Source of the DNA: Bacteroidaceae bacterium
GTDB taxonomy: Bacteria > Bacteroidota > Bacteroidia > Bacteroidales > Bacteroidaceae
DNA length: 46,227 bases
Reading direction: 5' to 3'
Assembly: GCA_017516885.1 (NCBI GenBank)
Contig: JAFXAR010000041.1
Coordinates: 1 to 46,227 of the forward strand
Shown here: positions 23,235 to 32,179 of the stretch, in pieces
How positions within the stretch are numbered: position 1 is the first letter of the stretch
Layout: each line of letters starts with the position of its first letter
The notes under the pieces: generated by a model
The model's input: only the letters and a program-made list of their open reading frames with translations
Databases searched by the model: none
Told to the model about the DNA's origin: nothing
Made by a program: the position numbers and the translations under genes

Positions 23235-24248
23235 TCAGCCATTCTCCTTCATAAGCCTTATGCCCCACTCGTAAATTCTATCAATATTGGGAACATCAAT
23301 GCCTAAACTGTGTGCAATATCATGAATAAAGCGCAAACCGTAGTTGAAATCCTCCTGAAAGTATCTGCTGCTTAAATCGGGCTGCCAGCCATTGCTGCTC
23401 TGTACCATTGGAGAGAGAATGCCTTTGAAGCTTTCAATTGAGGTTATCTTCCTTGTAAGCGCGCTTACGCTGCTGCTTTCGTAATATTCAAGTATTGGAG
23501 TGAGATAGCCGGGTGTTACAGGGAGTTTGTCGAGCAGCATGAACAGTTCCTTGTCAAGGGCTACAAGATTTTCCGATGCAGCATCGTCCCACTCTTCGTA
23601 GAAAAGGAAACGGCGGCCGTAATACACATTCTTGTTCCAGTTTGAAAAAAGTGAATAGAGACGTGCCGGATGAAGAATGGGATTACTGTTGGTGATACTT
23701 GCCTCGTAGTAATTCTTCAAGAGCTTTACCGGCCTGTCAAACAGTTCCTCAATAACCTTTCTGAAGGCTTCCTTGTCGCTGCAGTTCTCTACTGCTATAT
23801 TGTGTCCGCTCTTGTAGCCAAGCAGGTTCGCACTTTTCCCATACTCGCTCAGTCGGGCGATAAATGGCACTCTTTGGAATCCCCAAAGAGGTATATTGCT
23901 GCTGAATATCCGCAATGCCTCAAAAAAGAATCCTGTTGATGAAAATACACTGCCTACAAATGTGCCTTCCTTTACAAACGGAGAAATCTCCTCAAGCGTT
24001 CCCTTTATTGCATAGCCGGGAAGGCAAAGCAGCACAATGCCGGCATTTTCAACAGCAGCCCGGGCGTTATCGGTTACCAATCCGAGAGAGCCCTTGAGAC
24101 AAGCGCCTTCGGGAGTTGCAACAGCAAGTTCACTGCTCCACTCTGCCGGACGGCGGGTAAGTACATTCACATTAACTCCCTTTGCAGCTAAGTAACCGGC
24201 TATAACGTGTCCTAATGAACCTCCGCCGCAGATACATACTGTAATCAT
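23235..24248 (-). CDS. Opine (octopine/nopaline) dehydrogenase-family protein
   Basis: 337 residues. The Rossmann start has GGGSLGHVIAGYL with the glycine set at 8-13, a CLPGYA segment at about 75-80, and the C-terminal helical domain has NPILHP (189-194), which carries the conserved catalytic His of opine dehydrogenases. Those enzymes reductively join an amino compound to a 2-keto acid with NAD(P)H, producing N-carboxyalkyl products; relatives include glycerol-3-phosphate-type dehydrogenases. Its start overlaps the stop of the nucleotidyltransferase/PLP fusion by four bases, so it belongs to that pathway. Family is fairly clear; substrate is unknown. Confidence 0.85.
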   Translation of the reverse strand: MITVCICGGGSLGHVIAGYLAAKGVNVNVLTRRPAEWSSELAVATPEGACLKGSLGLVTDNARAAVENAGIVLLCLPGYAIKGTLEEISPFVKEGTFVGSVFSSTGFFFEALRIFSSNIPLWGFQRVPFIARLSEYGKSANLLGYKSGHNIAVENCSDKEAFRKVIEELFDRPVKLLKNYYEASITNSNPILHPARLYSLFSNWNKNVYYGRRFLFYEEWDDAASENLVALDKELFMLLDKLPVTPGYLTPILEYYESSSVSALTRKITSIESFKGILSPMVQSSNGWQPDLSSRYFQEDFNYGLRFIHDIAHSLGIDVPNIDRIYEWGIRLMKENG

Positions 24249-26062
24249 GCCCCTATTGCCTTGAGCGCTTCAATAAGGCGCTGGTTATCATTGTGGCTGC
24301 GCACCGCTATGCGCATATATTGCTTTCCGTCAAAGCCTGCCTTGCCCGAACAGTCGCGAAGCAATATATTATGCTCCTTGAGCATGCGCAGCACAAGGCC
24401 ATTTGCCGTATACGGAGGCAGAACCTCAACAAGGAAGTAGTTTGCCTGTGACGGCATCACGCGCAAGAAATCTATTGTGCGAAGCTGGTTGCCGAAGCTG
24501 TTGCGCTCCTCTATGAACTTATCGCACGCACGGGCATAATCGCCTTCGTACTTGCTGAATATCTGCATAAAGAACTCGCAGAAGGAGTTTATATTCCAGA
24601 TGCTCACCATCTTCTTTATCTGCGAGATTATTGCACTGTCGGCCGAACAGAGTATGCCCAATCTTATTCCAGGAACACCATAGCTTTTGCTTATTGATTT
24701 CATTACAAGCATGTGCGGATATTTCTCAAGCGTTGCATTGCTCAGCAATGTGTTCTGCCTCCAGCCGTCACTGAAGTCAACAAAGCTCTCGTCAACAATA
24801 AGGCGCATGTTCTGTTTCTCGCACCACTCAGCCAAGCGGCAAACATCGGCCAATGGGATGAAGTTTCCCGATGGATTATCGGGGTTTATGAGCAGCAGAT
24901 TGTCGGCCTTATTCTTGCCAAAGAAGGCAATGAGGTCGTCAGCAGTGTATCGGTACTCATTATTCTGCGGAACGAAAGTAACGAGCGATTCTTTGTCGCG
25001 GCGGTTGGGATACTCCTCAAATGTTGGGCGCACAATGCCTAACTTTCCCGGCAGAAGCTCCATAAGCGCCTTTATAAGTTCGGCTGCGCCGTTTCCGGGC
25101 ACAATGTAATCCTCTTTTATCCCCCAGCACTTGCTTGCCAATAGAGTATTTACCTTCATGCCCGATGGATACTCCTGAATAAGAATATTGAAGTTAGACT
25201 TCATTTCGTCCACTATCCTTGTCGATGCAAAATAAGGGTTCACAAGATAGCAGTAGTCGAGCATCTTGGGGAATCTCCAGTATCCGCCGAAACGGCCGTA
25301 ATACTTGTTAAGAATATCTTTCTCTTCGGCAAACAGGGCTTCGGCAATGTCAAGGTCCTGCTTGTCGTCAATCTCATACCACTTCTCATTGCTTACAGGC
25401 AGGGCCTTTAGCTCGCGGCTGTCGAGGAAAGTAATCACGCGGAGCACATTTTCATAATACTCGTTATTGCCCACCGCCTTTGTATATGCCTCAAGGAAGG
25501 GCACATACTTTGTACGGCTGAACTCCTTGGAGAACTTGTATATATTTATTGTCTTGTAGTATTTGTCAACATCATCGAAACAGAATGCAGCCTTTGGTAT
25601 AAAGTTAACAATGTTGTTCTCGTCGTCAATGCAAACAACAGTGCCGTCCATCCAGCTTTCATACTTTGCTACAAGGGCCAGGTTAGGCTGCTCGCTGCTG
25701 ACAAGAAGCTGCAGCATGGCATCATCGAACACAAGGTCCGATTCAATAAGCAGCGTATCATCCTGCTGCAACTGCTCCTTTGCCAATGCCAGCGAATATA
25801 TGTTGTTTGTCTTGTCGTATATGCTGTTTTCAACATACTCTATTTTCAGTGTATCACTGTATCTCTCCCCTATGTGCTCGATAAGCTTGCCGCCTTCGTA
25901 GCCCACTACTATAACAACACGCTCAAGATTCAGCTTGGACAGCTGCTTCAGCAAACGGTCTATTATGCATTCGCCGTTCATCTTTACCATGCATTTGGTA
26001 TTGTCCTTTGTAAACTCTCCAAGTCGCTTGCCCATTCCGGCAGCCAGTATGATTGCTTGCAT
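24245..26062 (-). CDS. Fused sugar/choline-type nucleotidyltransferase and PLP aminotransferase/decarboxylase
   Basis: 605 residues in two enzymes. Residues 1-240: LicC-like nucleotidyltransferase, with LAAGMGKRL (6-14), the Lys in TKCMVKMNG (22-30) and the metal Asp in ESDL (Asp109). Residues about 255-605: fold-type I PLP enzyme of the HisC/CobD branch, with NPDNPSG (393-399), Asp424 in IVDES, the PLP lysine Lys459 in SISKSYGVPGIRLG, and a substrate carboxylate Arg in YMRIAVR (Arg584). LicC makes CDP-choline; CobD-type enzymes decarboxylate threonine phosphate or serine phosphate. Joined, they suggest in-line synthesis of a CDP-activated amino alcohol such as CDP-ethanolamine. A plain aminotransferase acting on another substrate is possible. 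The LicD gene is nine bases upstream. Confidence 0.88.
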   Translation of the reverse strand: MQAIILAAGMGKRLGEFTKDNTKCMVKMNGECIIDRLLKQLSKLNLERVVIVVGYEGGKLIEHIGERYSDTLKIEYVENSIYDKTNNIYSLALAKEQLQQDDTLLIESDLVFDDAMLQLLVSSEQPNLALVAKYESWMDGTVVCIDDENNIVNFIPKAAFCFDDVDKYYKTINIYKFSKEFSRTKYVPFLEAYTKAVGNNEYYENVLRVITFLDSRELKALPVSNEKWYEIDDKQDLDIAEALFAEEKDILNKYYGRFGGYWRFPKMLDYCYLVNPYFASTRIVDEMKSNFNILIQEYPSGMKVNTLLASKCWGIKEDYIVPGNGAAELIKALMELLPGKLGIVRPTFEEYPNRRDKESLVTFVPQNNEYRYTADDLIAFFGKNKADNLLLINPDNPSGNFIPLADVCRLAEWCEKQNMRLIVDESFVDFSDGWRQNTLLSNATLEKYPHMLVMKSISKSYGVPGIRLGILCSADSAIISQIKKMVSIWNINSFCEFFMQIFSKYEGDYARACDKFIEERNSFGNQLRTIDFLRVMPSQANYFLVEVLPPYTANGLVLRMLKEHNILLRDCSGKAGFDGKQYMRIAVRSHNDNQRLIEALKAIGA

Positions 26063-26071
26063 ATCTTATAT

Positions 26072-26857
26072 TTAAATTTTATAGGCTTGTGAATTATGAT
26101 GTGAAATCTGCTTGTCGGCAGGAGGCAGTGTCATATAATCGCCATAAAGCGCGCTCAGGTAGACATCGCATTCTATGGGAGCACGGAACTCCTTTCCTTC
26201 AAAGGGAATCATCTTGTAATTGTCAAATATCTCACGCGGAAAGACCTCCTTTTCGGCACAGCGGGAATATGAGCTGTAAACCTTGACGCTGTTGTCATAG
26301 GCACACTCCGTTGCACTCTTCTTTATTGCCTTGAAAAGGGACTTTAGACTGAAAGGAAGCAATATAAACTTTGTTGCCGCAAGACGCAGCTTGCGGGCAA
26401 AAGTCATCTGAGGAAGGAACACGGAATTCTTCACATGCATATAACGGCGCAGTTCTCCGCAGCGGTGCGCCTGCTTTCTGCCAGCATAGCCGTCAAGAGG
26501 AAAAATATCAATATATACACCAAAAACATCATGCTTGAAGTGGAACTCCTTTACAATTGTCCCTTTGCGGTAAACCTTTGCAAAGGCAACTCTGTAATGC
26601 GGGTCATTTTCATTGCAAACTGCAACATTGCTGTTTCCTTTGCTGTTATATGTATTCAGAAATTTTTCATAGTCGGGGCGTGGCATGTGTATGTCAATGT
26701 CATCGTCCCATGGAATATATCCTTTATGGCGCACAGCACCCAACAGTGTACCGTATGCAAGGAAATAGCGAAGCCCGTGCTTTTCACAGAAAGCTGCAAC
26801 ATCGCACAATATATCAAGCTGAATGCCTTTAAGCTCCTTTTCTTGTATTGCTTCCAT
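26072..26857 (-). CDS. LicD-family phosphoryl-amino-alcohol transferase
   Basis: 261 residues. The LicD core is clear: YFLAYGTLLGAVRHKGYIPW (31-50) followed by DDDIDIHMPR (51-60), whose Asp cluster binds metal and catalyses transfer. LicD proteins move phosphocholine or related groups from CDP carriers to cell-surface sugars. It fits directly with the nucleotidyltransferase half of the next gene. One base separates its start from the stop of the DUF1015 gene, so the two are translationally coupled. No signal peptide: it would act in the cytoplasm on lipid-linked precursors. Confidence 0.93.
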   Translation of the reverse strand: MEAIQEKELKGIQLDILCDVAAFCEKHGLRYFLAYGTLLGAVRHKGYIPWDDDIDIHMPRPDYEKFLNTYNSKGNSNVAVCNENDPHYRVAFAKVYRKGTIVKEFHFKHDVFGVYIDIFPLDGYAGRKQAHRCGELRRYMHVKNSVFLPQMTFARKLRLAATKFILLPFSLKSLFKAIKKSATECAYDNSVKVYSSYSRCAEKEVFPREIFDNYKMIPFEGKEFRAPIECDVYLSALYGDYMTLPPADKQISHHNSQAYKI

Positions 26858-26858
26858 A

Positions 26859-28106
26859 TCAGGACAATTTATGTATCACTAACCCTGAACGCAGTTTGGG
26901 TTCAAACCAGGTTGTCTTAGGCGGCATTATATTGCCTGTGTCGGCAATGTCTACAAGCTGCTTCATTGAAACTGGATAGAGTGCCAATGCGGCCTTCATT
27001 TCTCCGCTGTCGACACGCCTTTCCAGCTCATGCAGCCCGCGTATGCCGCCTACAAAGTCAATGCGGTCGCTGGTGCGCAAGTCCTTTATCCCAAGAATTC
27101 CGTCAAGTATTATATTCGATGAAATTGTAACGTCAAGAACACCTATCGGGTCATTTTCATCGTATGTTCCCGCCTTTGCCGTGAGACTGTACCATTTTCC
27201 GGCAAGGTAGAGCGAAAAATTATGCAGACACGAAGGCCTGTAAGCCTCATCGCCCTTCTCCTCAACAATAAAATATTCAGCAACAGCTGCCAGAAATTCA
27301 CTATCCGAAAGTCCGTTCAAGTCCCTTATAACACGGTTGTAGTCCATTATGGTAAGTTCGTTCACCGGGAAACAGACTGCCATAAAGTAATTATATTCTT
27401 CATCGCCACGATGAAAAGGGTTGTTTTCGGCCTTCTCCTTGCCCACCAGCGCTGCCGCAGCCGAACGGTGATGCCCATCGGCAATATACAGCGACGGCAT
27501 TTTCCCAAACTCCTCAGTTATGCAGGAAATATCGTTCTCGTCATCAATAATCCATAGCCTGTTGTGCAAATTTCCGGGCTGCGCCACAAAATCATATTCG
27601 GGCTGCAGTGATGAATATTTCTCCACTATTTGCGAAAGACGGATATTATCGGGGTAAGCAAAGAACACAGGCTCAATATTGGCATCATTCAACCGAACAT
27701 GCCTCATGCGGTCCTCTTCCTTGTCCTTGCGTGTAAGTTCGTGCTTCTTTATTGCACCGTTCAAATAATCGCTTACCGACGCACATACCACGAAACCATA
27801 AAATGTGCGGCCGTTCATTGTCTGGGCATAAAGATAGTAGAGCTCTTTTTCGTCCTGCCTGAGCCACCCCCTCTCCTGGAACTTGCCGAAATTCTCAACA
27901 GCCTTTCTGTATACAAGCGGAGAGTGCTCGTCCGTCCCGGCCGGAAAATCAATCTCAGGACGTATTATATGGTAAAGCGACATCTCATTGTCGCCGGCTG
28001 CAATACGCACCTCATCAGAACTCATCACATCATAAGGCAAGCTCTGGACGTATTCTGCAATATTTTTGGGCGGACGCAGTCCGCGAAAAGGTTTAACTAT
28101 AGCCAT
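26859..28106 (-). CDS. DUF1015 protein, possible kinase of free serine
   Basis: 415 residues. DUF1015 family by its opening MAIVKPFRGLRPPKN and by the later motifs SLPYDVMSSDE, ADGHHRSAAA (about 212-221) and the closing PPKTTWFEPKLRSGL. The ADGHHR segment resembles the active site of ParB/SerK-like enzymes; archaeal SerK phosphorylates free serine. From memory, not verified here, some DUF1015 proteins have been linked to serine phosphorylation. As the first gene of this operon it could supply phosphoserine to the PLP domain. An upstream ATG six codons earlier is less likely, since the conserved family start is at 28106. A TATCTTTG box on the minus strand (28172-28165) precedes it. Confidence 0.88.
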   Translation of the reverse strand: MAIVKPFRGLRPPKNIAEYVQSLPYDVMSSDEVRIAAGDNEMSLYHIIRPEIDFPAGTDEHSPLVYRKAVENFGKFQERGWLRQDEKELYYLYAQTMNGRTFYGFVVCASVSDYLNGAIKKHELTRKDKEEDRMRHVRLNDANIEPVFFAYPDNIRLSQIVEKYSSLQPEYDFVAQPGNLHNRLWIIDDENDISCITEEFGKMPSLYIADGHHRSAAAALVGKEKAENNPFHRGDEEYNYFMAVCFPVNELTIMDYNRVIRDLNGLSDSEFLAAVAEYFIVEEKGDEAYRPSCLHNFSLYLAGKWYSLTAKAGTYDENDPIGVLDVTISSNIILDGILGIKDLRTSDRIDFVGGIRGLHELERRVDSGEMKAALALYPVSMKQLVDIADTGNIMPPKTTWFEPKLRSGLVIHKLS

Positions 28107-28414
28107 ATTATTGTATATCAACATAATACAGAATTATTCTGTAATATATTTTTGTGCAATAGTACAAAGATAATACTTTTCGGGCAGTTTTTTTATTTTT
28201 TCACAACTTATCTCTTTGCTACATAATCAGGGAAGCGGCTTTTTAGAAGTTTCCAAATAAAGCATTATCACTTTTTTGCCTGCTATTTTTTTAAAAATTG
28301 TCAATTTCATCTATAATATTCAACATTTTACAGATAATAATTGTAATTATGAATTAAAATTCCTATCTTGCGACTAGGAAATAATTTGTGACAGTTTCTA
28401 ATAAACTCAATTCT
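28107..28414. promoter_or_regulatory. Divergent promoter region
   Basis: This gap holds the start regions of two divergent units. On the minus strand a TATCTTTG box (28172-28165) serves the DUF1015 operon, with no good -33 partner seen. On the plus strand TTG (28341-28343) and TATCTTG (28364-28370) spaced by 20 bases serve the START-like gene. The rest is AT-rich with nothing else recognisable. Confidence 0.55.
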
Positions 28415-28795
28415 ATGAGCAAAGAGAAAATATACATAGAGTATCCCATGAAAGGCAGCGCCTCAATGATATGGAAGTACATAGGAACAGCATCGGGCCT
28501 GTCGCCCTGGTTTGCCGACCGTGTTGAAAGCATTGATAAAAACTACAGATTCTATTGGGGCAAAACCGAACAGAGAAGCGCACACCTTGTTGCGCAGAGA
28601 AACGGAGTATATGTAAAATTCCGCTGGGACGACGAGAGCCAAAGCACATACTTTGAAATGAGAATTGCATATAACGAACTTACAAGGGAGCATACTCTTG
28701 AAATTACCGATTTTGCCGAAAAGGGAGAGGCTGATGACCAAAGGGATTTGTGGGACTCACAGATTGAGAACCTTAGAAGGCAGTCGGGAATGTAA
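28415..28795 (+). CDS. START-like domain protein
   Basis: 126 residues from the ATG at 28415, the conserved MSKEKIYIEYPMKGS opening; nine further codons upstream are possible but unlikely. Helix-grip fold of the START/AHSA1 type: SASMIWKYIGTASGLSPWFAD, quoted in part as IGTASGLSPWFADRV, then FYWGKTE, VKFRWDDE, TYFEMRI, and EITDFAE before the last helix DLWDSQIENLRRQSG. This family is nearly universal in Bacteroidetes and its ligand is unknown. It precedes the LptF/LptG gene, a neighbourhood I recall from other Bacteroidales, though that gene has a promoter of its own. Confidence 0.88.
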   Translation: MSKEKIYIEYPMKGSASMIWKYIGTASGLSPWFADRVESIDKNYRFYWGKTEQRSAHLVAQRNGVYVKFRWDDESQSTYFEMRIAYNELTREHTLEITDFAEKGEADDQRDLWDSQIENLRRQSGM

Positions 28796-28874
28796 GAAAC
28801 TGCCCTAATGCCTGTTTTTGAATTTGCTTTTTAAAAGAATTTTAAACAGCTTCTCAAACAACTTTCAAAAACAG

Positions 28875-28906
28875 TTTCCTAATTCAAGCATTTTATACTA
28901 ACTTTG
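28875..28906 (+). promoter_or_regulatory. Promoter of the LptF/LptG-ribBA unit
   Basis: TTTC (28875-28878), 20 bases, TAACTTTG (28899-28906). The -7 is a perfect consensus match; the -33 has one mismatch. The leader to 29010 is about 100 bases. Confidence 0.55.
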
Positions 28907-29009
28907 TGCAGATAACCTGAATGCCAATTTTTATGGGGCATGGTTACTGCACTTTTTTTAGATAAACACGCATATATATAATTGCAGGCAACAAAAGCAG
29001 GCAACAACT

Positions 29010-30935
29010 ATGAAATTTCCGAAGCTAAACATAATAAAGAAGCTTGATCTTTTCATAATAAAGACATTTGCCACCAATCTTATGGGCACCTTCTTTATTT
29101 GCCTTTTCATATTCATATTGCAGCTGCTTTGGAGGTGGGTTGACGATTTTGTAGAAAAAGGGCTTGACTTTGTAGTCCTTGCCAAATTCTTTGCCCTCGG
29201 CTCAATCACCCTGGTTTCACAAGCTCTTCCGCTTGCAATACTCCTCGCATCGCTCATGACATTCGGCAACTTTGGCGAGAAGCACGAACTTCTTGCAATG
29301 AAAGCGGCCGGAATACCATTGTTCAGAATTATGACGCCGCTTATTGTATGCTGCGCAATACTGGGCGGTGTATCGTTCTATTTCCAAAATGTAGTAAGCC
29401 CGTATGCACAGATGCAGCTGCGCGCTGTAATGTACTCAATAAAGCAATCGGCTCCCGAAAGCGAGATTCCTGAAGGAGTATTCTACGACAGGCTTGACGG
29501 CTACAACATTTACGTTGAAAAAAAGGACAAGGAGACCGGAACGCTGCACAATGTAATCATATACGATGTAAAGTCGGGATTTGAGAACACAAACATTCTG
29601 CGTGCCGACTCTGCAATAATAACAAACACTGCCGATGACAAGCACATGATTCTTTCACTCTACTCGGGAGAGCAGTTCTCGAATATGAAAGACCAGAATG
29701 TAAAAAACACCAAGGCATCGTACCGCAGGGAGAATTTTATCAAAAAGGATTTCATTATTGAAATTGAGGGCGGTTTTGAAATGCAGGATGCGGCAATGAT
29801 GAAGTCTGATGCCGGAAGCAAAAACATTAAAGAGCTTGAGCATGCAATAGATACCATTGCAATAAACAACGACAGCATTGCCGGAAAATATTGGGAAGGA
29901 CTTGCCCGAACTACTTATAACGCTAAATACGGACTTAACAAGGACGATTCGGCAAGCATGATTAAGAATAACATCTACAGCATAAATGCCGACAGCGTGT
30001 ACAACACTGCATCAAAAAAGTCCAAGCTCACCTGGAAGAGGGCGCAGCTGAACAAGATAAAGCAGCTTAAGGTTGATTATGAGATAAAGCACAATATTCT
30101 GCACTCACAGGAAAAGAATCTTAACAAGCACAAACTGTCGTGGTGGGACAAGTTCACGCTGTCAGTGGGATGCCTGATATTCTTCTTCATAGGCGCACCG
30201 CTTGGAGCAATTGTAAGAAAAGGAGGATTAGGATACCCTGTGCTTATTTCAGTTGCCACATTTGTGCTCTACCTTATATTTAACACTTCGGGCTACAAGA
30301 TGTCACGCGAAGGCGAATGGGTTATATGGATAGGAGCATGGCTCAGCACACTGATACTTGCGCCAATAGGCATATTCTTTACAATACAGTCGAACAAGGA
30401 TTCCGAAATATTCAACAGCGACTCAATAAAGAGATTCTTTAGAATGCTTTTCGCAATTCCTGAAAAGAGAAACGTAACGCTGAAAGAGGTTGTAATAAAC
30501 GACCCCGACTATGCAAATGATTATAAAATACTTGAAGAACTCTACAGCGAAGCCAAGCTTTACAAGAAAAACTACAAACTAAAGAAACTCCCTTCAATAA
30601 AGAGTGTATTCTTCAGTGAAAAAGACAACACATTGAATGATTTCAACGAAAAGCTTGAGAGCCTTGTCGAAGAACTTGGCAACAGCAAGAACAAGAAAGT
30701 TGTAATAAGGCTTAACGAATTCCCAATCCTTTCGCCTCATGCAACAGTGTCTCCATTTAAAAGGAGATACCTCAACGTGCTGTCACTCATAATTTTCCCT
30801 GTGGGAATTATTATATACATGAGAGCAATCAAGTTCCGCCGCAGGCTTATGAAGGACCTTGTAAAAATTGAAAAGAACAGCAAGAACCTGATTGAGGTTT
30901 TTAAGAAACAGGGACTTATTGAAATTACAGAATAA
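29010..30935 (+). CDS. LptF/LptG-family permease of LPS transport
   Basis: 641 residues, much longer than E. coli LptF or LptG (about 360). Three N-terminal helices (about 14-40, 55-90, 105-125) with the family segment [14 protein letters not shown], a large periplasmic jellyroll-like region, three C-terminal helices after about 378 ([21 protein letters not shown], quoted in part: [19 protein letters not shown]) and then a cytoplasmic tail of about 180 residues unique to the longer Bacteroidetes form. It extracts LPS from the inner membrane together with LptB. The tail ends with a further hydrophobic segment ([18 protein letters not shown]). ribBA follows 20 bases later. Confidence 0.9.
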   Translation: MKFPKLNIIKKLDLFIIKTFATNLMGTFFICLFIFILQLLWRWVDDFVEKGLDFVVLAKFFALGSITLVSQALPLAILLASLMTFGNFGEKHELLAMKAAGIPLFRIMTPLIVCCAILGGVSFYFQNVVSPYAQMQLRAVMYSIKQSAPESEIPEGVFYDRLDGYNIYVEKKDKETGTLHNVIIYDVKSGFENTNILRADSAIITNTADDKHMILSLYSGEQFSNMKDQNVKNTKASYRRENFIKKDFIIEIEGGFEMQDAAMMKSDAGSKNIKELEHAIDTIAINNDSIAGKYWEGLARTTYNAKYGLNKDDSASMIKNNIYSINADSVYNTASKKSKLTWKRAQLNKIKQLKVDYEIKHNILHSQEKNLNKHKLSWWDKFTLSVGCLIFFFIGAPLGAIVRKGGLGYPVLISVATFVLYLIFNTSGYKMSREGEWVIWIGAWLSTLILAPIGIFFTIQSNKDSEIFNSDSIKRFFRMLFAIPEKRNVTLKEVVINDPDYANDYKILEELYSEAKLYKKNYKLKKLPSIKSVFFSEKDNTLNDFNEKLESLVEELGNSKNKKVVIRLNEFPILSPHATVSPFKRRYLNVLSLIIFPVGIIIYMRAIKFRRRLMKDLVKIEKNSKNLIEVFKKQGLIEITE

Positions 30936-30955
30936 TAAAAAACAATAACCATAAT

Positions 30956-32179
30956 ATGATGGATAATTTTAGATTGAATGGAATTGAAGAGGCTCTTGAT
31001 GACTTCAGAGCCGGTAAATTCGTTATAGTGGTGGATGATGAAGACAGAGAGAATGAAGGTGACTTTATTATTGCAGCCGAAAAGATAACTCCTGAAGCTG
31101 TAAACTTCATGCTTAAGAACGGCCGCGGAGTACTTTGCGCACCTATTACACTTTCGCGCTGCAGGGAACTCCAGCTCGACCCCCAGGTAAACGCCAATAC
31201 AAGCCTTTTGGGTACACCATTTACTGTTACCATAGACAAGGTTGAAGGATGCACCACGGGAGTATCTACAGCCGACCGCTCAGCAACAATAAAGGCTCTT
31301 GCCGACCCCTCAAGCACGCCCGATACTTTTGCACGCCCCGGACACATAAATCCGCTTTATGCACAGGATAACGGAGTGCTTCGCCGTGCCGGACACACTG
31401 AAGCAAGCATTGACCTTGCACGTCTTGCCGGACTATACCCTGCAGCCGCGCTCATTGAAATAATGAACGAGGACGGAACAATGGCACGCATGCCTCAGCT
31501 CATTGAAATAGCAAAGGAGCACAACCTTAAAATTATATCAATAAAAGACCTTATTGAATACCGCCTGAAGAACGAGTCTATTGTTGAAAAAGGCGAAGAG
31601 GTTGACATGCCCACCGACCACGGCCACTTCCGCCTGATACCATTCCGCCAGAAATCGAATGGTCTTGAGCATGTAGCACTTATTAAAGGAGAGTGGAAGG
31701 ACGACGAACCTATCCTTGTACGCGTACACTCGTCATGCATAACCGGAGATATATTCAGTTCGCAGCGTTGCGACTGCGGCGCACAGCTCCACAAAGCAAT
31801 GGAGATGATTGAAGAGACCGGAAAAGGTGTTATTGTATATCTTAACCAGGAGGGACGCGGAATAGGGCTTATGAACAAAATGCGTGCCTACAAACTGCAG
31901 GAAGAGGGAATGGACACTGTAGATGCTAATCTCTGCCTCGGTTTTAAGGCCGACGAGAGAGATTATGGTGTTGGAGCAGAAATACTGCGCAAGATAGGAG
32001 TGCACAAAATGAGGCTTATAACAAACAATCCTGTAAAAAGAATAGGACTTGAGAGTTACGGCCTTGCCATTGACGAAATTGTGGGAATTGAAATTGAGCC
32101 AAACACACACAACTCACGCTATCTGCATACAAAAGCCGAGCGCATGGGACATACGCTGCACTTTGAAGGTGAAAACTGA
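30956..32179 (+). CDS. ribBA: Bifunctional riboflavin enzyme RibBA
   Basis: 407 residues. The N-terminal half is 3,4-dihydroxy-2-butanone 4-phosphate synthase ([12 protein letters not shown] at 26-37, [13 protein letters not shown] later) and the C-terminal half is GTP cyclohydrolase II, with the zinc site [10 protein letters not shown] and the [10 protein letters not shown] motif. Together they give the two precursors of riboflavin from ribulose 5-phosphate and GTP. Two ATGs are adjacent (30956, 30959). The last residues EGEN are encoded by the intergenic repeat: GGTGAAAACTGA is repeat sequence and supplies the stop. Confidence 0.96.
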   Translation: MMDNFRLNGIEEALDDFRAGKFVIVVDDEDRENEGDFIIAAEKITPEAVNFMLKNGRGVLCAPITLSRCRELQLDPQVNANTSLLGTPFTVTIDKVEGCTTGVSTADRSATIKALADPSSTPDTFARPGHINPLYAQDNGVLRRAGHTEASIDLARLAGLYPAAALIEIMNEDGTMARMPQLIEIAKEHNLKIISIKDLIEYRLKNESIVEKGEEVDMPTDHGHFRLIPFRQKSNGLEHVALIKGEWKDDEPILVRVHSSCITGDIFSSQRCDCGAQLHKAMEMIEETGKGVIVYLNQEGRGIGLMNKMRAYKLQEEGMDTVDANLCLGFKADERDYGVGAEILRKIGVHKMRLITNNPVKRIGLESYGLAIDEIVGIEIEPNTHNSRYLHTKAERMGHTLHFEGEN

